Of a stretch of 64,000 nucleotides of DNA, positions 17,801 through 24,963 are shown in pieces. Position 1 is the first letter of the stretch. The number at the start of each line of letters is the position of its first letter. The notes under the pieces were generated by a model. That model worked only from the letters and a program-made list of their open reading frames with translations, was not told the origin of the DNA and searched no databases. A program made the translations under genes and the position numbers. The DNA comes from an uncultured Aquimarina sp. (GTDB lineage: Bacteria; Bacteroidota; Bacteroidia; Flavobacteriales; Flavobacteriaceae), in the NCBI RefSeq assembly GCF_947492405.1, contig NZ_CANLMP010000010.1, positions 1 through 64,000 of the forward strand, in the 5' to 3' direction.

Positions 17801-18524
17801 CAAACTCATAGCGCGTTCCCTGGGTATCAGTAATAATCCAATTGGTGATCTGATCTCCTAACAGGGTATAATCAATTTTGACTTCTGGATTGTCAATACA
17901 AAAGATTTGATATTTTCCATTTTCAGTTACATCGTAATTAATCCCAATGGTTCCCGATAGTCCATTAATAGAAAAACTAAAGGTATCTGCCTGGGTATCG
18001 ATATTATTCATACCATAATTGGTTAATAAAGCATCGGCAGCATCCATCGCCTCTACGGTAGAAAAAGTACCCATATATGCATTATTGTAGGCTGCATCAA
18101 GACCCGCTCGAGTGCCTGGGTCTGTAATTTTAGCATAGGTTCCATCCGCTTGATCAGGAAGTCCATGTACCTGACGAGAAACTACCCCGCCATAGTTTAG
18201 ATTCCATCCCAAACCAACCTTAGTGGCTAACTGGTTCACCTTGATCCCAGAAGCATCATAGGTCATTGATATGGGTAGTGAAATACTTTTACCCGAAATC
18301 TCACAAATCGGAATCGAAATATTAGGAGTACCCGTATATTGATTTAATGGAACATTTCCATATTTAATAAAAGCCTGGGCTTCTGGAGAGTTAGGAATCG
18401 TAACCGATCTGGAAAGCTCTGCTGTATAATCAAATGCAGTAGTGCCTCCACCGCTATCGCCAGTCTGCGCATATCCCAAACTTGTAATCAAAAAAAGTGT
18501 GAGAAATAATGAAATGTTTTTCAT
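14838..18524 (-). CDS. secreted YD-repeat shell protein (RHS partner)
   Basis: 1228 residues with signal peptide MKNISLFLTLFLITSLGYAQ. It contains a long beta-rich region (ISLPISMTYDASGIKVNQ; VGLGWNLNYGG; MDLWGYYNGGGAH) and late YD repeats (YHQYDTKGNPLEVSQ, YEYDGFNRLVNVKDGDGN), and stops without a toxin tip. Bacteroidota often encode such a protein immediately upstream of a DUF6443/RHS toxin protein, and here the two genes are 7 bp apart. Likely role: part of the shell or carrier for the downstream toxin. Several Cys-rich stretches (about residues 605-655) may form disulfides outside the cytoplasm. Confidence 0.82.
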   Translation of the reverse strand: MKNISLFLTLFLITSLGYAQTGDSGGGTTAFDYTAELSRSVTIPNSPEAQAFIKYGNVPLNQYTGTPNISIPICEISGKSISLPISMTYDASGIKVNQLATKVGLGWNLNYGGVVSRQVHGLPDQADGTYAKITDPGTRAGLDAAYNNAYMGTFSTVEAMDAADALLTNYGMNNIDTQADTFSFSINGLSGTIGINYDVTENGKYQIFCIDNPEVKIDYTLLGDQITNWIITDTQGTRYEFAKAEFTHTSYSTQQNEYTAEYISSWYVTKIETANKEDVINYYYGNGAYYAENQRLPLDHIVQFYQNVNSSVFTQEIVAQHKQTIYKIQQFNPTAIFHNGKLAVDFGSGLQREDLLGQSAITSINAYNTLGQTIKAFELDYSYFVSESGSGIYPAGDKRLKLDAIREVEVFSDQGTVNTSPTTPKEKTHRFDYFNPTQLPHISSHYMDLWGYYNGGGAHITNVVGNRFLFNEQYGLTRLDYDFPGSDRTSKPQFAINGTLQKITYPTGGSTEFFFNGHSGPLEEEGTINLQRYTTAVQGGSDNPIASTNDLNDCPNIDDIEYLHNLQNIANGGFTIDALNANKAIAFDATFNNYDPGNPLADNGVTFVCVYKSRIGTGQCVTSPCPDFGLQPNGCSTTVTGDTYTICDTGEQPLTYCDIMTSNPATNPKIVYFSTTPDSDFILQLEEGDYRILLVNGNANTALNVQYDLLVEQEISRNNMIGGLRLVKTEDKPSENSNDVLAKYYYYNTLPENGVITPSIIEGNYASSGVVHQKLFFSDVEIHNGLVRDGVNVPDVNLYKFYSSNLAPKAKYNIAYTDVSEIRFKNNQYQGHTVYSFYNEDDGVAVANRPYFPRYHLNGRLKTTTHYNDQRKMVQQSSQSYSQQTLSTTMPHNGVFMIPQAIAHQACKKKIYGNGTYTIDITLPNSLFGVCDAGGELGPYTKYFANKYRLTPVWTRLESKTEKQFFEDQIIEQKTEYFYDNDTHKQMTRTQTTKNNGEIAISKMYYPQDRAALGTLPLNANKAIDVMIDTYRIGMPLQVEQYTKQGSTNTLLAKQRTDYKLWGTEKQVFPETIYTSKGTTALEPRMRYHQYDTKGNPLEVSQTNGASSIYIWGYEGKYPVAKIENATYSQITSRLATIQSQSNQDDDNTIGYAGKEGALRETLDQLREAVPNALITSYTYDPMIGVTSITDPKGYTMYYEYDGFNRLVNVKDGDGNILSENEYHYKNN

Positions 18525-18824
18525 AAAAAATACTATTTAAAAATTGTTGCCTTACTTATTTTTTAGATGGATACCCCATCAACTTCTTAATATGTTTAAG
18601 AAATTTTCTAAGGTGAATTCCGCCTCCCTACTTGTACGTGTCTTAGGAAAGAGAAATGTTACCTCTGTTTTTGATTTTTTTTTGAGAATTCTATGAGATA
18701 TGATTTTTTGAGATTTTGACTTTGGACTTCGAAACCTGTCCATCTATGAATGAACCTCAGTTCTCAAGGGTTCACTTACTCATCAACTATATAGTACTCA
18801 TTACTTTGTACTCCATACTAACTA
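18525..18824. other. intergenic region between sigma factor and RHS operon
   Basis: 300 bp that must contain the RHS promoter or leader. I see no clear TAnnTTTG box in front of 18524. A repeated TTTTTTGAGA motif occurs near 18669-18677 and 18702-18711. The gene upstream encodes an ECF-like sigma factor, so an alternative-sigma promoter here is possible but cannot be read from this sequence alone. Confidence 0.35.
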
Positions 18825-19394
18825 CTAACACACTACCAATTCTCCATATATAGGATCGCTCTGTACCATCTTGTGTAAACGTTCTTTTATGATGCATTTC
18901 TTTTTACGTGTATATCCTTCTGAACATCCAGTGATATTAGCAATGTCGCGATTACTTTTTTCTTCAAAAAATAGTTTTAGTATACTTTTATTAGTATTAC
19001 TAAGGTTGTCAAAATGTTTGTTAAACAGGTTTTGTTGATGCTTTTTTGTAAGTGTATCTATTATAGAATCTGATGGATCTGGAGTGCTTTTTTCGCATAG
19101 TTGATAATATTCTGAAATACGTTGTTTACGTAACTGATTTCTCCACATATTTTTGCAAATTCCTATAAAATAAATATGAATAGATTTGTGTAACTCCAAG
19201 TCACCACTGCGTAGTTTATGATACAGTAATACCAACGCTTCCTGAAATATATCCTCTACATCTTCTGTAATACCGTTGTATTTTAAAATTAGTCTTCTTA
19301 CTGGCGGTAAATTTCTTTTGTAAAATGATTTTAGAACGATGCTATCCCCAGCAATAATTCCATCGATGATGTGTTGATTTTTTGTGATATTCAT
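18825..19394 (-). CDS. ECF-like RNA polymerase sigma factor (sigma-70 family)
   Basis: 189 residues. Region 2 spans about 15-100 (RRLILKYNGITEDVEDIFQEALVLL shows the D-x-FQE signature) and region 4 about 125-180 (LSNTNKSILKLFFEEKSNRDIANITGCSEGYTRKKK, an HTH). No region 1 or 3, as in ECF factors. No anti-sigma gene is adjacent. It lies on the same strand 300 bp upstream of the RHS pair, so control of those genes is a reasonable inference, though a distal regulon is possible. Confidence 0.85.
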   Translation of the reverse strand: MNITKNQHIIDGIIAGDSIVLKSFYKRNLPPVRRLILKYNGITEDVEDIFQEALVLLYHKLRSGDLELHKSIHIYFIGICKNMWRNQLRKQRISEYYQLCEKSTPDPSDSIIDTLTKKHQQNLFNKHFDNLSNTNKSILKLFFEEKSNRDIANITGCSEGYTRKKKCIIKERLHKMVQSDPIYGELVVC

Positions 19395-20063
19395 AGTTGT
19401 TTTCCTTATTTGTTAGTGTTTTAATCTTTAAAAACAGCTCCCTACATCTCTTCCTCCTTAACCGGAGTACGGGTTTTCTAAGAGGTGCTTTTGATTCCCT
19501 TCCTTCGAAGGAAGGGCTAGGGATGGATGTTCTGAACTACTTATAAATTCCCTTTTAATTTTTGATACAAAAATCTCCTTTCGGTATCAGAAAACATCGT
19601 TTATAAAGTCTGCAAATCCGTAGTTGCAGTAGATGTATCCTGAACTTGTTTTAGACTTCGGACTGAGGACTTCAAGAGCCTCAGTCCTTTGGAGCTAATG
19701 AACTACCATATATCCATAAGTAGGTGCTCACGGATTGGAGCAGATATTAGGGGCACTTCGACAGGCTCAGTGTGACAAAATATTTTGCCTCTTGTTACTC
19801 CATATTTTGAATACAGGAAGGGGATACCCCCTTAACACACTACCGCTAGGTATTATGTTACTACCTAAAGCTGCTATGGTAAGGCTTATTGTCCCATTTC
19901 TGATGAATGTATACCCTTACGGTATGGCTTTGTGACCCTATCCGGATAGGGGTAGCCTCTTACATTTTGGTCTTTGATGCCTGATAGGAAGCCCTCTAGG
20001 TAGTTTCGAAATACCTAGAGGTACTTCTGTAAGACCCAGAGGTCTTATTATGAAGGCTTGGGG
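19395..20063. repeat. palindrome-dense non-coding block
   Basis: About 670 bp without a credible gene but with many inverted repeats: a perfect 20-bp palindrome at 19497-19516; GGACTGAGG/CCTCAGTCC at 19660-19687; a Bacteroidota-type CACTTCGACAGGCTCAGTG repeat at 19754-19772; AAGGGG/CCCCTT at 19818-19833; TAGGTA/TACCTA at 19847-19867; a perfect 16-bp palindrome at 19936-19951; CCTCTAGGTA/TACCTAGAGG at 19993-20021; AAGACC/GGTCTT at 20031-20046. None is followed by a strong T-run. A frame at 19735-19935 overlaps these repeats and looks spurious. These are probably REP-like elements that accumulate beside mobile or accessory genes. Confidence 0.65.
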
Positions 20064-20555
20064 TTATTCTGATTCTTTTTTTTCGGTAGCAGCATCTCCT
20101 GTTGGAGTATTTTTAAACAATACTCGCATATCCTCATATACTGATTTGGCTCCGGGTTCATTTTCTCCGGCAAGAAAACGCATCATACGATAAAAACTTA
20201 ACGCGTTCGTGTAATTATCGTGATCTAGTAAAGTTTTGGTGTCTACTAATTGTTGGGTGAGATTTTCTAGGAGTTGCACACGACCTTCTACTTGTTCGCG
20301 AGCGGTGTAATCGCTGTCAAATTCCGGTTTATCTAAGAAACGAGGAATCCAATCGGGATGTTGCTCCATATAATTTTTTGCTTTATCTACAATGAGTTTG
20401 TTTTGGTTAGCGATACGACCGTATTGGCGACGTTGATCTGGAGTAAGATTTACGGTCTTACCCTGTAAGAGTTGTCGGATACCAGCTAAATGTCCATCTA
20501 GTTGTGTTAATTCTTCTTCTGTAAAACTGATACTGATAAGGTTTTCTAATGCCAT
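20064..20555 (-). CDS. conserved hypothetical protein, all-helical (163 aa)
   Basis: 163 residues, no signal peptide or membrane helix. Helical throughout, starting MALENLISISFTEEELTQL, with a conserved-looking LTPDQRRQYGRIANQN and a C-terminal acidic tail (GDAATEKKESE). I do not know a function; proteins of this appearance are scattered in Bacteroidota, often next to palindromic repeats as here (palindromes on both sides). The high GC of the gene relative to its neighbours and the flanking repeats make transfer with the repeat block conceivable. Confidence 0.6.
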   Translation of the reverse strand: MALENLISISFTEEELTQLDGHLAGIRQLLQGKTVNLTPDQRRQYGRIANQNKLIVDKAKNYMEQHPDWIPRFLDKPEFDSDYTAREQVEGRVQLLENLTQQLVDTKTLLDHDNYTNALSFYRMMRFLAGENEPGAKSVYEDMRVLFKNTPTGDAATEKKESE

Positions 20556-20875
20556 AATTTTTGTTTTTATTTGCTACTAAATTGCTCTCCAGATTCTCCC
20601 TTTTAGGGGGAGATGTCCGTTAGGATAGAGGGGGTTACTCGCTAGTTGTTCCTTGTCGTAAGTGAACTTATTAGGCTTACGTTTTGCCAAATGTATCGAT
20701 GAAATTTGTATAAAAACAAGTGTTATAACCCTTAATTCATGAAAACATGGTGAGAAAATGATCGGTTAAATTACTGGAAATAAAGGGGTTGATTTTTTGT
20801 TAAGCTTACGTTCTTTACTACTACAAAAAAAGTATCTTTGAGGGATAAAATAGACTATTAATATCTAAATCTACA
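20556..20875. other. intergenic region with hairpin and repeated motifs upstream of TPR/AraC paralogue 2
   Basis: 320 bp. A TCTCCC/GGGAGA hairpin (20595-20613) resembles the dispersed CTCCCCCT...AGGGGGAG repeats of flavobacteria. A near-identical 15-mer TTARGCTTACGTTYT occurs at 20671-20685 and 20800-20814, and CGTAAG-N13-CTTACG forms an inverted repeat at 20657-20681. The second copy lies just upstream of the promoter -7 box at 20833, so these are candidate operator sites. Confidence 0.4.
20833..20840 (+). promoter_or_regulatory. -7 box for TPR/AraC paralogue 2
   Basis: TATCTTTG fits TAnnTTTG and lies 35 bp before the TTG start, leaving a short leader of about 30 nt. TTTA at 20814-20817 is a weak -33 candidate with a short spacer. 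Confidence 0.55.
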
Positions 20876-22600
20876 TTGAAAACTAACACTATCACTTCCT
20901 TTTTTAATTGGTTGCTACTATACTTTTTGTTTAGTAATATTTGTTCTGCTCAGGAAACTAATGTGGTTGTACTAGATTCATTACACTCTATGAATTATGA
21001 AGAACTAGATAGTAAGTATAACACTGTAAAAAGAAAAAATCCTAAAAAAGCAATACTATACGCTCAAAGTTTCTTAGATAAAGCAAAAAAAGAAAAGAAT
21101 GTGATTAAGCAAGCAGATGGATATTATATGCTTGCTAAAATGAATAGAGATACTATTGGTATTGTATATGCTGATTCTATTATCTCCCTAACAAAAGAGT
21201 TAAGAGATTATAAATATCCGGCTGAAGCATATTTGTTTAAAGCAGGACGCTTTGGTTTAAAAGGTCAGTATGAATTAGCCATGAAAGAATTGACTAAAGC
21301 TAATGCTTATGCAAATAATAATGGAAATAAAGATCAACAATATAAGACCAAATATTTTATTGCCTTGTTAAAGGATAATTTGGGAGAGTATCACGAAACT
21401 CTTGAGATTTTTAAGTCTATTGAGGAATATAATAGGAAGAAGTATGGAATAGATAGACACAATAGTTATGAGTATTTACTATCACTATATGCTCTTGGTG
21501 TTTCATTTTCCAATAATAAAAAATATGACTCCGCATATTATCAAAATAGAGAAGGAATAAAATTATCCTTAAAATCTAAGGATAGTATTTTATATGGTGA
21601 GTTTTTATTAGTATCGGGTGGTATTAATTTGTCATTAGAGAAGTATGAATCAGCTAGAGATAGCTCGTTAAAATTTATTGAATTATATAGAGATAAAATA
21701 GAGTTAACTAATATCTATATTACTACTGCCAACTTAGTATTAGGAAAAACATTCCTTAAACTAAATGAACTAGAAAAATCAATTAAACATCTAAAAAAAG
21801 TAGATTCTGTAACATTTGTATCGAAGAATTTTTTTCCTCCTTTGAGGGAGACTTACGAAATACTAATTACACATTATAAAGAAAAAGATGATAAAGAAAA
21901 ACAACTGTATTATGTTAATAGATTATTGTCTTTTGATAGTGTCATAAAAAAAGATACTCGATATTTATCTAATAAAATTACTAAAGAATACGATACCCCC
22001 TTATTGCTATCCGAAAAACAGAAAATCATTACTGCTCTAGAAGCTTCAAAAAAGCGAAGTAATCACTGGATGCTTGGGTTGGTAGCACTTATTACTATTG
22101 CCATAGGAATAGCCGTTTTTAATTACCGTAAAAGAAATATATATCAACAAAGGTTTCAGGGATTGCTGGATCAGCAGTTTAAAGATCTGATACCAGAAAA
22201 AACATCCGGATATAGAAAACCACAAGAAATAGGGATTTCTGAAGAAGTAGTAAATGCAATTCTTAAAAAACTACAAGCGATGGAGGATAACCATAAGTTC
22301 TTGACTACAAATCTTACGATTACTTCTTTATCTAAACAACTAAAAACCAATCCTAATTATCTTTCTAAAATTGTGAATACGTATAAGGGTAAACGTTTTG
22401 GTCAATATATTAATGAGCTACGGATTAATTATGTGATAACCCGATTGCAATCAGACCCTAAATTTAGAAAGTATACAGTAAAGGCAATTGCCCAGGAAAT
22501 AGGTTTTAATAGTCAGGATGCATTTTCTAAAGCATTTTATAAAAGTACGGGTATTCACCCATCATATTTTATTAAGGAGTTGGAGAAGAAAGAAGGGTGA
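20876..22600 (+). CDS. membrane-anchored TPR/AraC-family transcriptional regulator, paralogue 2
   Basis: 574 residues from a TTG start (MKTNTITSFFNWLLLYFLFS, signal ending NICSAQ), chosen because no ATG lies near and the signal peptide is complete. Same layout as the protein at 5377-7083: TPR-like helices about 45-380, transmembrane helix about 398-417, AraC double HTH about 455-570 (ITSLSKQLKTNPNYLSKIV; VKAIAQEIGFNSQDAFSKAF). Shared blocks include IKQADGYYMLAK and KKYDSA, so the two are clear paralogues. No precursor or exporter gene is adjacent; neighbours are a palindrome block and RNase G. Its ligand and targets are unknown. Confidence 0.87.
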   Translation: MKTNTITSFFNWLLLYFLFSNICSAQETNVVVLDSLHSMNYEELDSKYNTVKRKNPKKAILYAQSFLDKAKKEKNVIKQADGYYMLAKMNRDTIGIVYADSIISLTKELRDYKYPAEAYLFKAGRFGLKGQYELAMKELTKANAYANNNGNKDQQYKTKYFIALLKDNLGEYHETLEIFKSIEEYNRKKYGIDRHNSYEYLLSLYALGVSFSNNKKYDSAYYQNREGIKLSLKSKDSILYGEFLLVSGGINLSLEKYESARDSSLKFIELYRDKIELTNIYITTANLVLGKTFLKLNELEKSIKHLKKVDSVTFVSKNFFPPLRETYEILITHYKEKDDKEKQLYYVNRLLSFDSVIKKDTRYLSNKITKEYDTPLLLSEKQKIITALEASKKRSNHWMLGLVALITIAIGIAVFNYRKRNIYQQRFQGLLDQQFKDLIPEKTSGYRKPQEIGISEEVVNAILKKLQAMEDNHKFLTTNLTITSLSKQLKTNPNYLSKIVNTYKGKRFGQYINELRINYVITRLQSDPKFRKYTVKAIAQEIGFNSQDAFSKAFYKSTGIHPSYFIKELEKKEG

Positions 22601-22608
22601 TTCTAATA

Positions 22609-22652
22609 ACACTTCGACACTTGTCTGCCGTAGGGAGCAAGTTCAGTGTAAC
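22609..22652. repeat. dispersed intergenic repeat (CACTTCGACA...AGTGTAACA type)
   Basis: A variant of the sequence also seen at 19754-19772, here with extra central bases. The ends are complementary (ACACTTCGAC and GTTCAGTGT). Repeats like this are common between genes in Bacteroidota. Confidence 0.55.
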
Positions 22653-22675
22653 ATTCAAGATAATATACAAACAAA

Positions 22676-22707
22676 AAAACCCAGCCTACATCAGTAAGCT
22701 GGGTTTT
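22676..22707 (-). terminator. bidirectional terminator between TPR/AraC paralogue 2 and RNase G
   Basis: AAAACCCAGC, 12-nt loop, GCTGGGTTTT, with A and T tracts on both sides. It serves the convergent genes ending at 22600 and 22712. Confidence 0.88.
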
Positions 22708-22711
22708 CTTT

Positions 22712-24271
22712 TTATTGTATCATTTCTCCATCTTTATCATGGAAATGATATTCTAAATACGTGTAAGCGTCTCTAGGTATAATTTTTACCCATCTTTTAT
22801 GGTCAATAAACCATTTAGATCGGGCGGATGGAAATCCTTTAGTTAAAAAAGCTGCAATAAAAGGGTGCGCACTAAGCGTTAACTTTTTATGTTCTTTTTT
22901 AATTAGTTTTTCTAAATCGACCTTTATTTTATCTACTAAACCTATTGGCGCCTCAATTTCGCCATTTCCTCCGTTAGGGTTTTCCTCACGGGTTTTAATA
23001 TTCATTTCTGGTCGTACACGCTGTCGCGTTATCTGAATCAAGCCAAACTTACTTGGCGGTAAAATTTTGTGCTTCGCCCTGTCGTCTTTCATCTCTTCAC
23101 GTAAGTGATTGAAGAGCGTTCTGCGGTTATCAGCATTATTCATGTCTATAAAATCGACTACAATAATACCTCCCATATCTCTAAGACGTAGTTGGCGGGC
23201 TACTTCGGATGCACTGATTAGATTGACTTCTAGAGCAGTGTCTTCTTGATTTTTGGCTTTGTTAGATCGGTTTCCACTATTTACATCAATGACATGCATT
23301 GCTTCAGTGTGTTCGATTACAAGATACGCTCCTTTACTCATGGAGACTGTTTTACCAAAACTTGTTTTGATTTGTCGTTCGATACCGTGTTTTTCAAAAA
23401 CAGGTACGTTAGACGTGTGTAACTTTACTATTGATTCTTTTTTTGGTGCAATTTCTTGCAGATAATCTTTGATTTGGTTGTAGAGATCTTGTTCGTCTAC
23501 AACAATAGAAGTGAAAGTATCATTAAAGACATCTCGTAATATGGAGGATGCTCTATTCATTTCACCTAAAATTTTTGATGGATGGGGTGCTTTGTATAAT
23601 TTTTTACACATTGACTCCCAGCGTTCCACTAGATTTTGTAAATCTCTATCTAGTTCTGCTACTTTTTTGCCTTCTGCTACTGTACGTACAATAATTCCGA
23701 ACCCTTTTGGTTTAATGCTTTTTACCAGTCTTTTCAGACGTTCTTTTTCTTCTGAGGATTCTATTTTTTGCGAAATAGAAACTCTATTAGAAAAAGGTAC
23801 TAAAACAATATATCTACCAGCAATCGATAGCTCTGAGCTAATTCGAGGGCCCTTTGTAGAAATCGGTTCTTTTACTATTTGTACCAATAGCGATTGATTT
23901 GATTTTAACACATCTGTAATAACACCGTGTTTATCAATATCGTTCTCAAAAGGAAAATCCTTTAGAGAATAATCTCTTAATTTACCTGTGCTTACACGTT
24001 TAATGAATTTAAGTAAAGAAGATACTTGAGGACCTAGATCATGATAATGCAAAAAAGCATCTTTCTCATAGCCTACATTAACAAATGCGGCATTAAGACC
24101 AGGGACAGCTTTACGGATTTTGGCGATAAAAATATCACCTACTGCAAAATTGCTGTCGTCTTCTTCCTTATGTAATTCAATTAGTTTTCCATCTTTTAAT
24201 AAGGCAAAATCAGTAGAGGAACCAGATCTAATGATCAATTCTTTGTTCACTCTGATTAGATTTTTATCCAC
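22712..24271 (-). CDS. rng: ribonuclease E/G family endoribonuclease
   Basis: 519 residues from a GTG start (MDKNLIRVNKELIIRSGSS). An S1-like domain is inserted at about 40-125 (GDIFIAKIRKAVPGLNAAFVNVGYEKDAFLHY), followed by the RNase H-like/DNase I-like catalytic region with HVIDVNSGNRSN and IIVVDFIDMNN, which carry the two metal-binding Asp residues. The length fits RNase G rather than full RNase E, with no long degradosome scaffold. Role: 5'-monophosphate-dependent cleavage in rRNA maturation and mRNA decay. Divergent from nothing; it follows the HU and COX24-like genes on the same strand. Confidence 0.95.
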   Translation of the reverse strand: MDKNLIRVNKELIIRSGSSTDFALLKDGKLIELHKEEDDSNFAVGDIFIAKIRKAVPGLNAAFVNVGYEKDAFLHYHDLGPQVSSLLKFIKRVSTGKLRDYSLKDFPFENDIDKHGVITDVLKSNQSLLVQIVKEPISTKGPRISSELSIAGRYIVLVPFSNRVSISQKIESSEEKERLKRLVKSIKPKGFGIIVRTVAEGKKVAELDRDLQNLVERWESMCKKLYKAPHPSKILGEMNRASSILRDVFNDTFTSIVVDEQDLYNQIKDYLQEIAPKKESIVKLHTSNVPVFEKHGIERQIKTSFGKTVSMSKGAYLVIEHTEAMHVIDVNSGNRSNKAKNQEDTALEVNLISASEVARQLRLRDMGGIIVVDFIDMNNADNRRTLFNHLREEMKDDRAKHKILPPSKFGLIQITRQRVRPEMNIKTREENPNGGNGEIEAPIGLVDKIKVDLEKLIKKEHKKLTLSAHPFIAAFLTKGFPSARSKWFIDHKRWVKIIPRDAYTYLEYHFHDKDGEMIQ

Positions 24272-24421
24272 CTCGATATGTTCGAGACAGATGGATTAAA
24301 CAAATTTTATTCACAGGAATTTTAATAATTCCGTTGAAACAAAGTCTTATAAAGGTAGAGATATAAGATACTCTATTTCGATTTCAAAGAACATTCTTAA
24401 ATAGAAAAAGTAGTTAGAAAA

Positions 24422-24511
24422 CTACTTTTTCTTGTGGCGATTAGCTCTTCTTCTCTTTTTACGCTTGTGCGTAGCTACCTTGTGTCTTTTACGTTTCTTA
24501 CCACTTGGCAT
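24422..24511 (-). CDS. COX24/AURKAIP1-type basic micro-protein (29 aa)
   Basis: ATG at 24511 to TAG at 24422. The product starts MPSGKKRKRHKVATHKRKK and ends NRHKKK; nearly two thirds of residues are Lys, Arg or His. This matches the short basic protein conserved in Bacteroidota that shares the COX24/AURKAIP1 (mS38) motif, whose relatives are ribosomal. It starts 30 bp after the HU stop on the same strand, so the two probably share a transcript. A ribosome-associated role is likely from family knowledge, not shown by this sequence. Confidence 0.85.
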   Translation of the reverse strand: MPSGKKRKRHKVATHKRKKRRRANRHKKK

Positions 24512-24541
24512 AGTGCGTCTGTTTATTGATTATTAATTTTT

Positions 24542-24832
24542 TTACTTAACTTCTACGTTAGTTTTTACACCTTCCACAAATACTTTCGCCGGCTTAAAAG
24601 CAGGAATATTATGTGCAGGTATTTTGATTGTAGTGTTTTTAGAAATGTTACGGCCAGTTTTTTCAGCTCTTGTCTTGATGATAAAGCTACCAAAACCTCT
24701 TAGGTATACATTATCTCCGCTCTCTAAAGAACTTTTTACTTCTTCCATAAAGGTTTCAACAGTTGCCTGAACATCTCCTTTTTCAATTCCTAGTTTTTCT
24801 GAAATTTTTGCTACAATATCTGCTTTAGTCAT
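24542..24832 (-). CDS. HU/IHF-family DNA-binding protein
   Basis: 96 residues: MTKADIVAKISEKLGIEKG, dimerisation helices, then the beta-arm region LRGFGSFIIKTRAEKTGRN and IPAHNIPAFKPAKVF, where the conserved Pro intercalates DNA. Typical HU length. Role: nucleoid structuring. A TATATTTG box lies 40 bp upstream on the reverse strand. Confidence 0.95.
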   Translation of the reverse strand: MTKADIVAKISEKLGIEKGDVQATVETFMEEVKSSLESGDNVYLRGFGSFIIKTRAEKTGRNISKNTTIKIPAHNIPAFKPAKVFVEGVKTNVEVK

Positions 24833-24871
24833 TATATTACCTATTTAGGGGTTTTTAAATTTTCAAGGGGG

Positions 24872-24879
24872 CAAATATA
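24872..24879 (-). promoter_or_regulatory. -7 box for the HU/COX24-like operon
   Basis: Reverse-strand TATATTTG, full match to TAnnTTTG, about 40 bp before the HU ATG. No good TTTG -33 at the expected distance. Confidence 0.55.
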
Positions 24880-24963
24880 GCAATTTAAAATCCAAAATAT
24901 CAATACTTAAGATGAAATTATCATCTTTTAAAGGTTTAATTTTACAAAACTTACAATTTTACT

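Noticed and set aside
19735..19935. 66-codon frame on the forward strand
   Set aside because: It runs straight through several palindromic repeats, has no start-site support, and its product looks random.
19441..20063. CRISPR array
   Set aside because: Palindromes differ in sequence and spacing; no regular repeat-spacer pattern and no cas genes.
23253..23897. Forward-strand frames inside the RNase G gene
   Set aside because: Antisense shadows of a conserved enzyme; no promoters or start sites.
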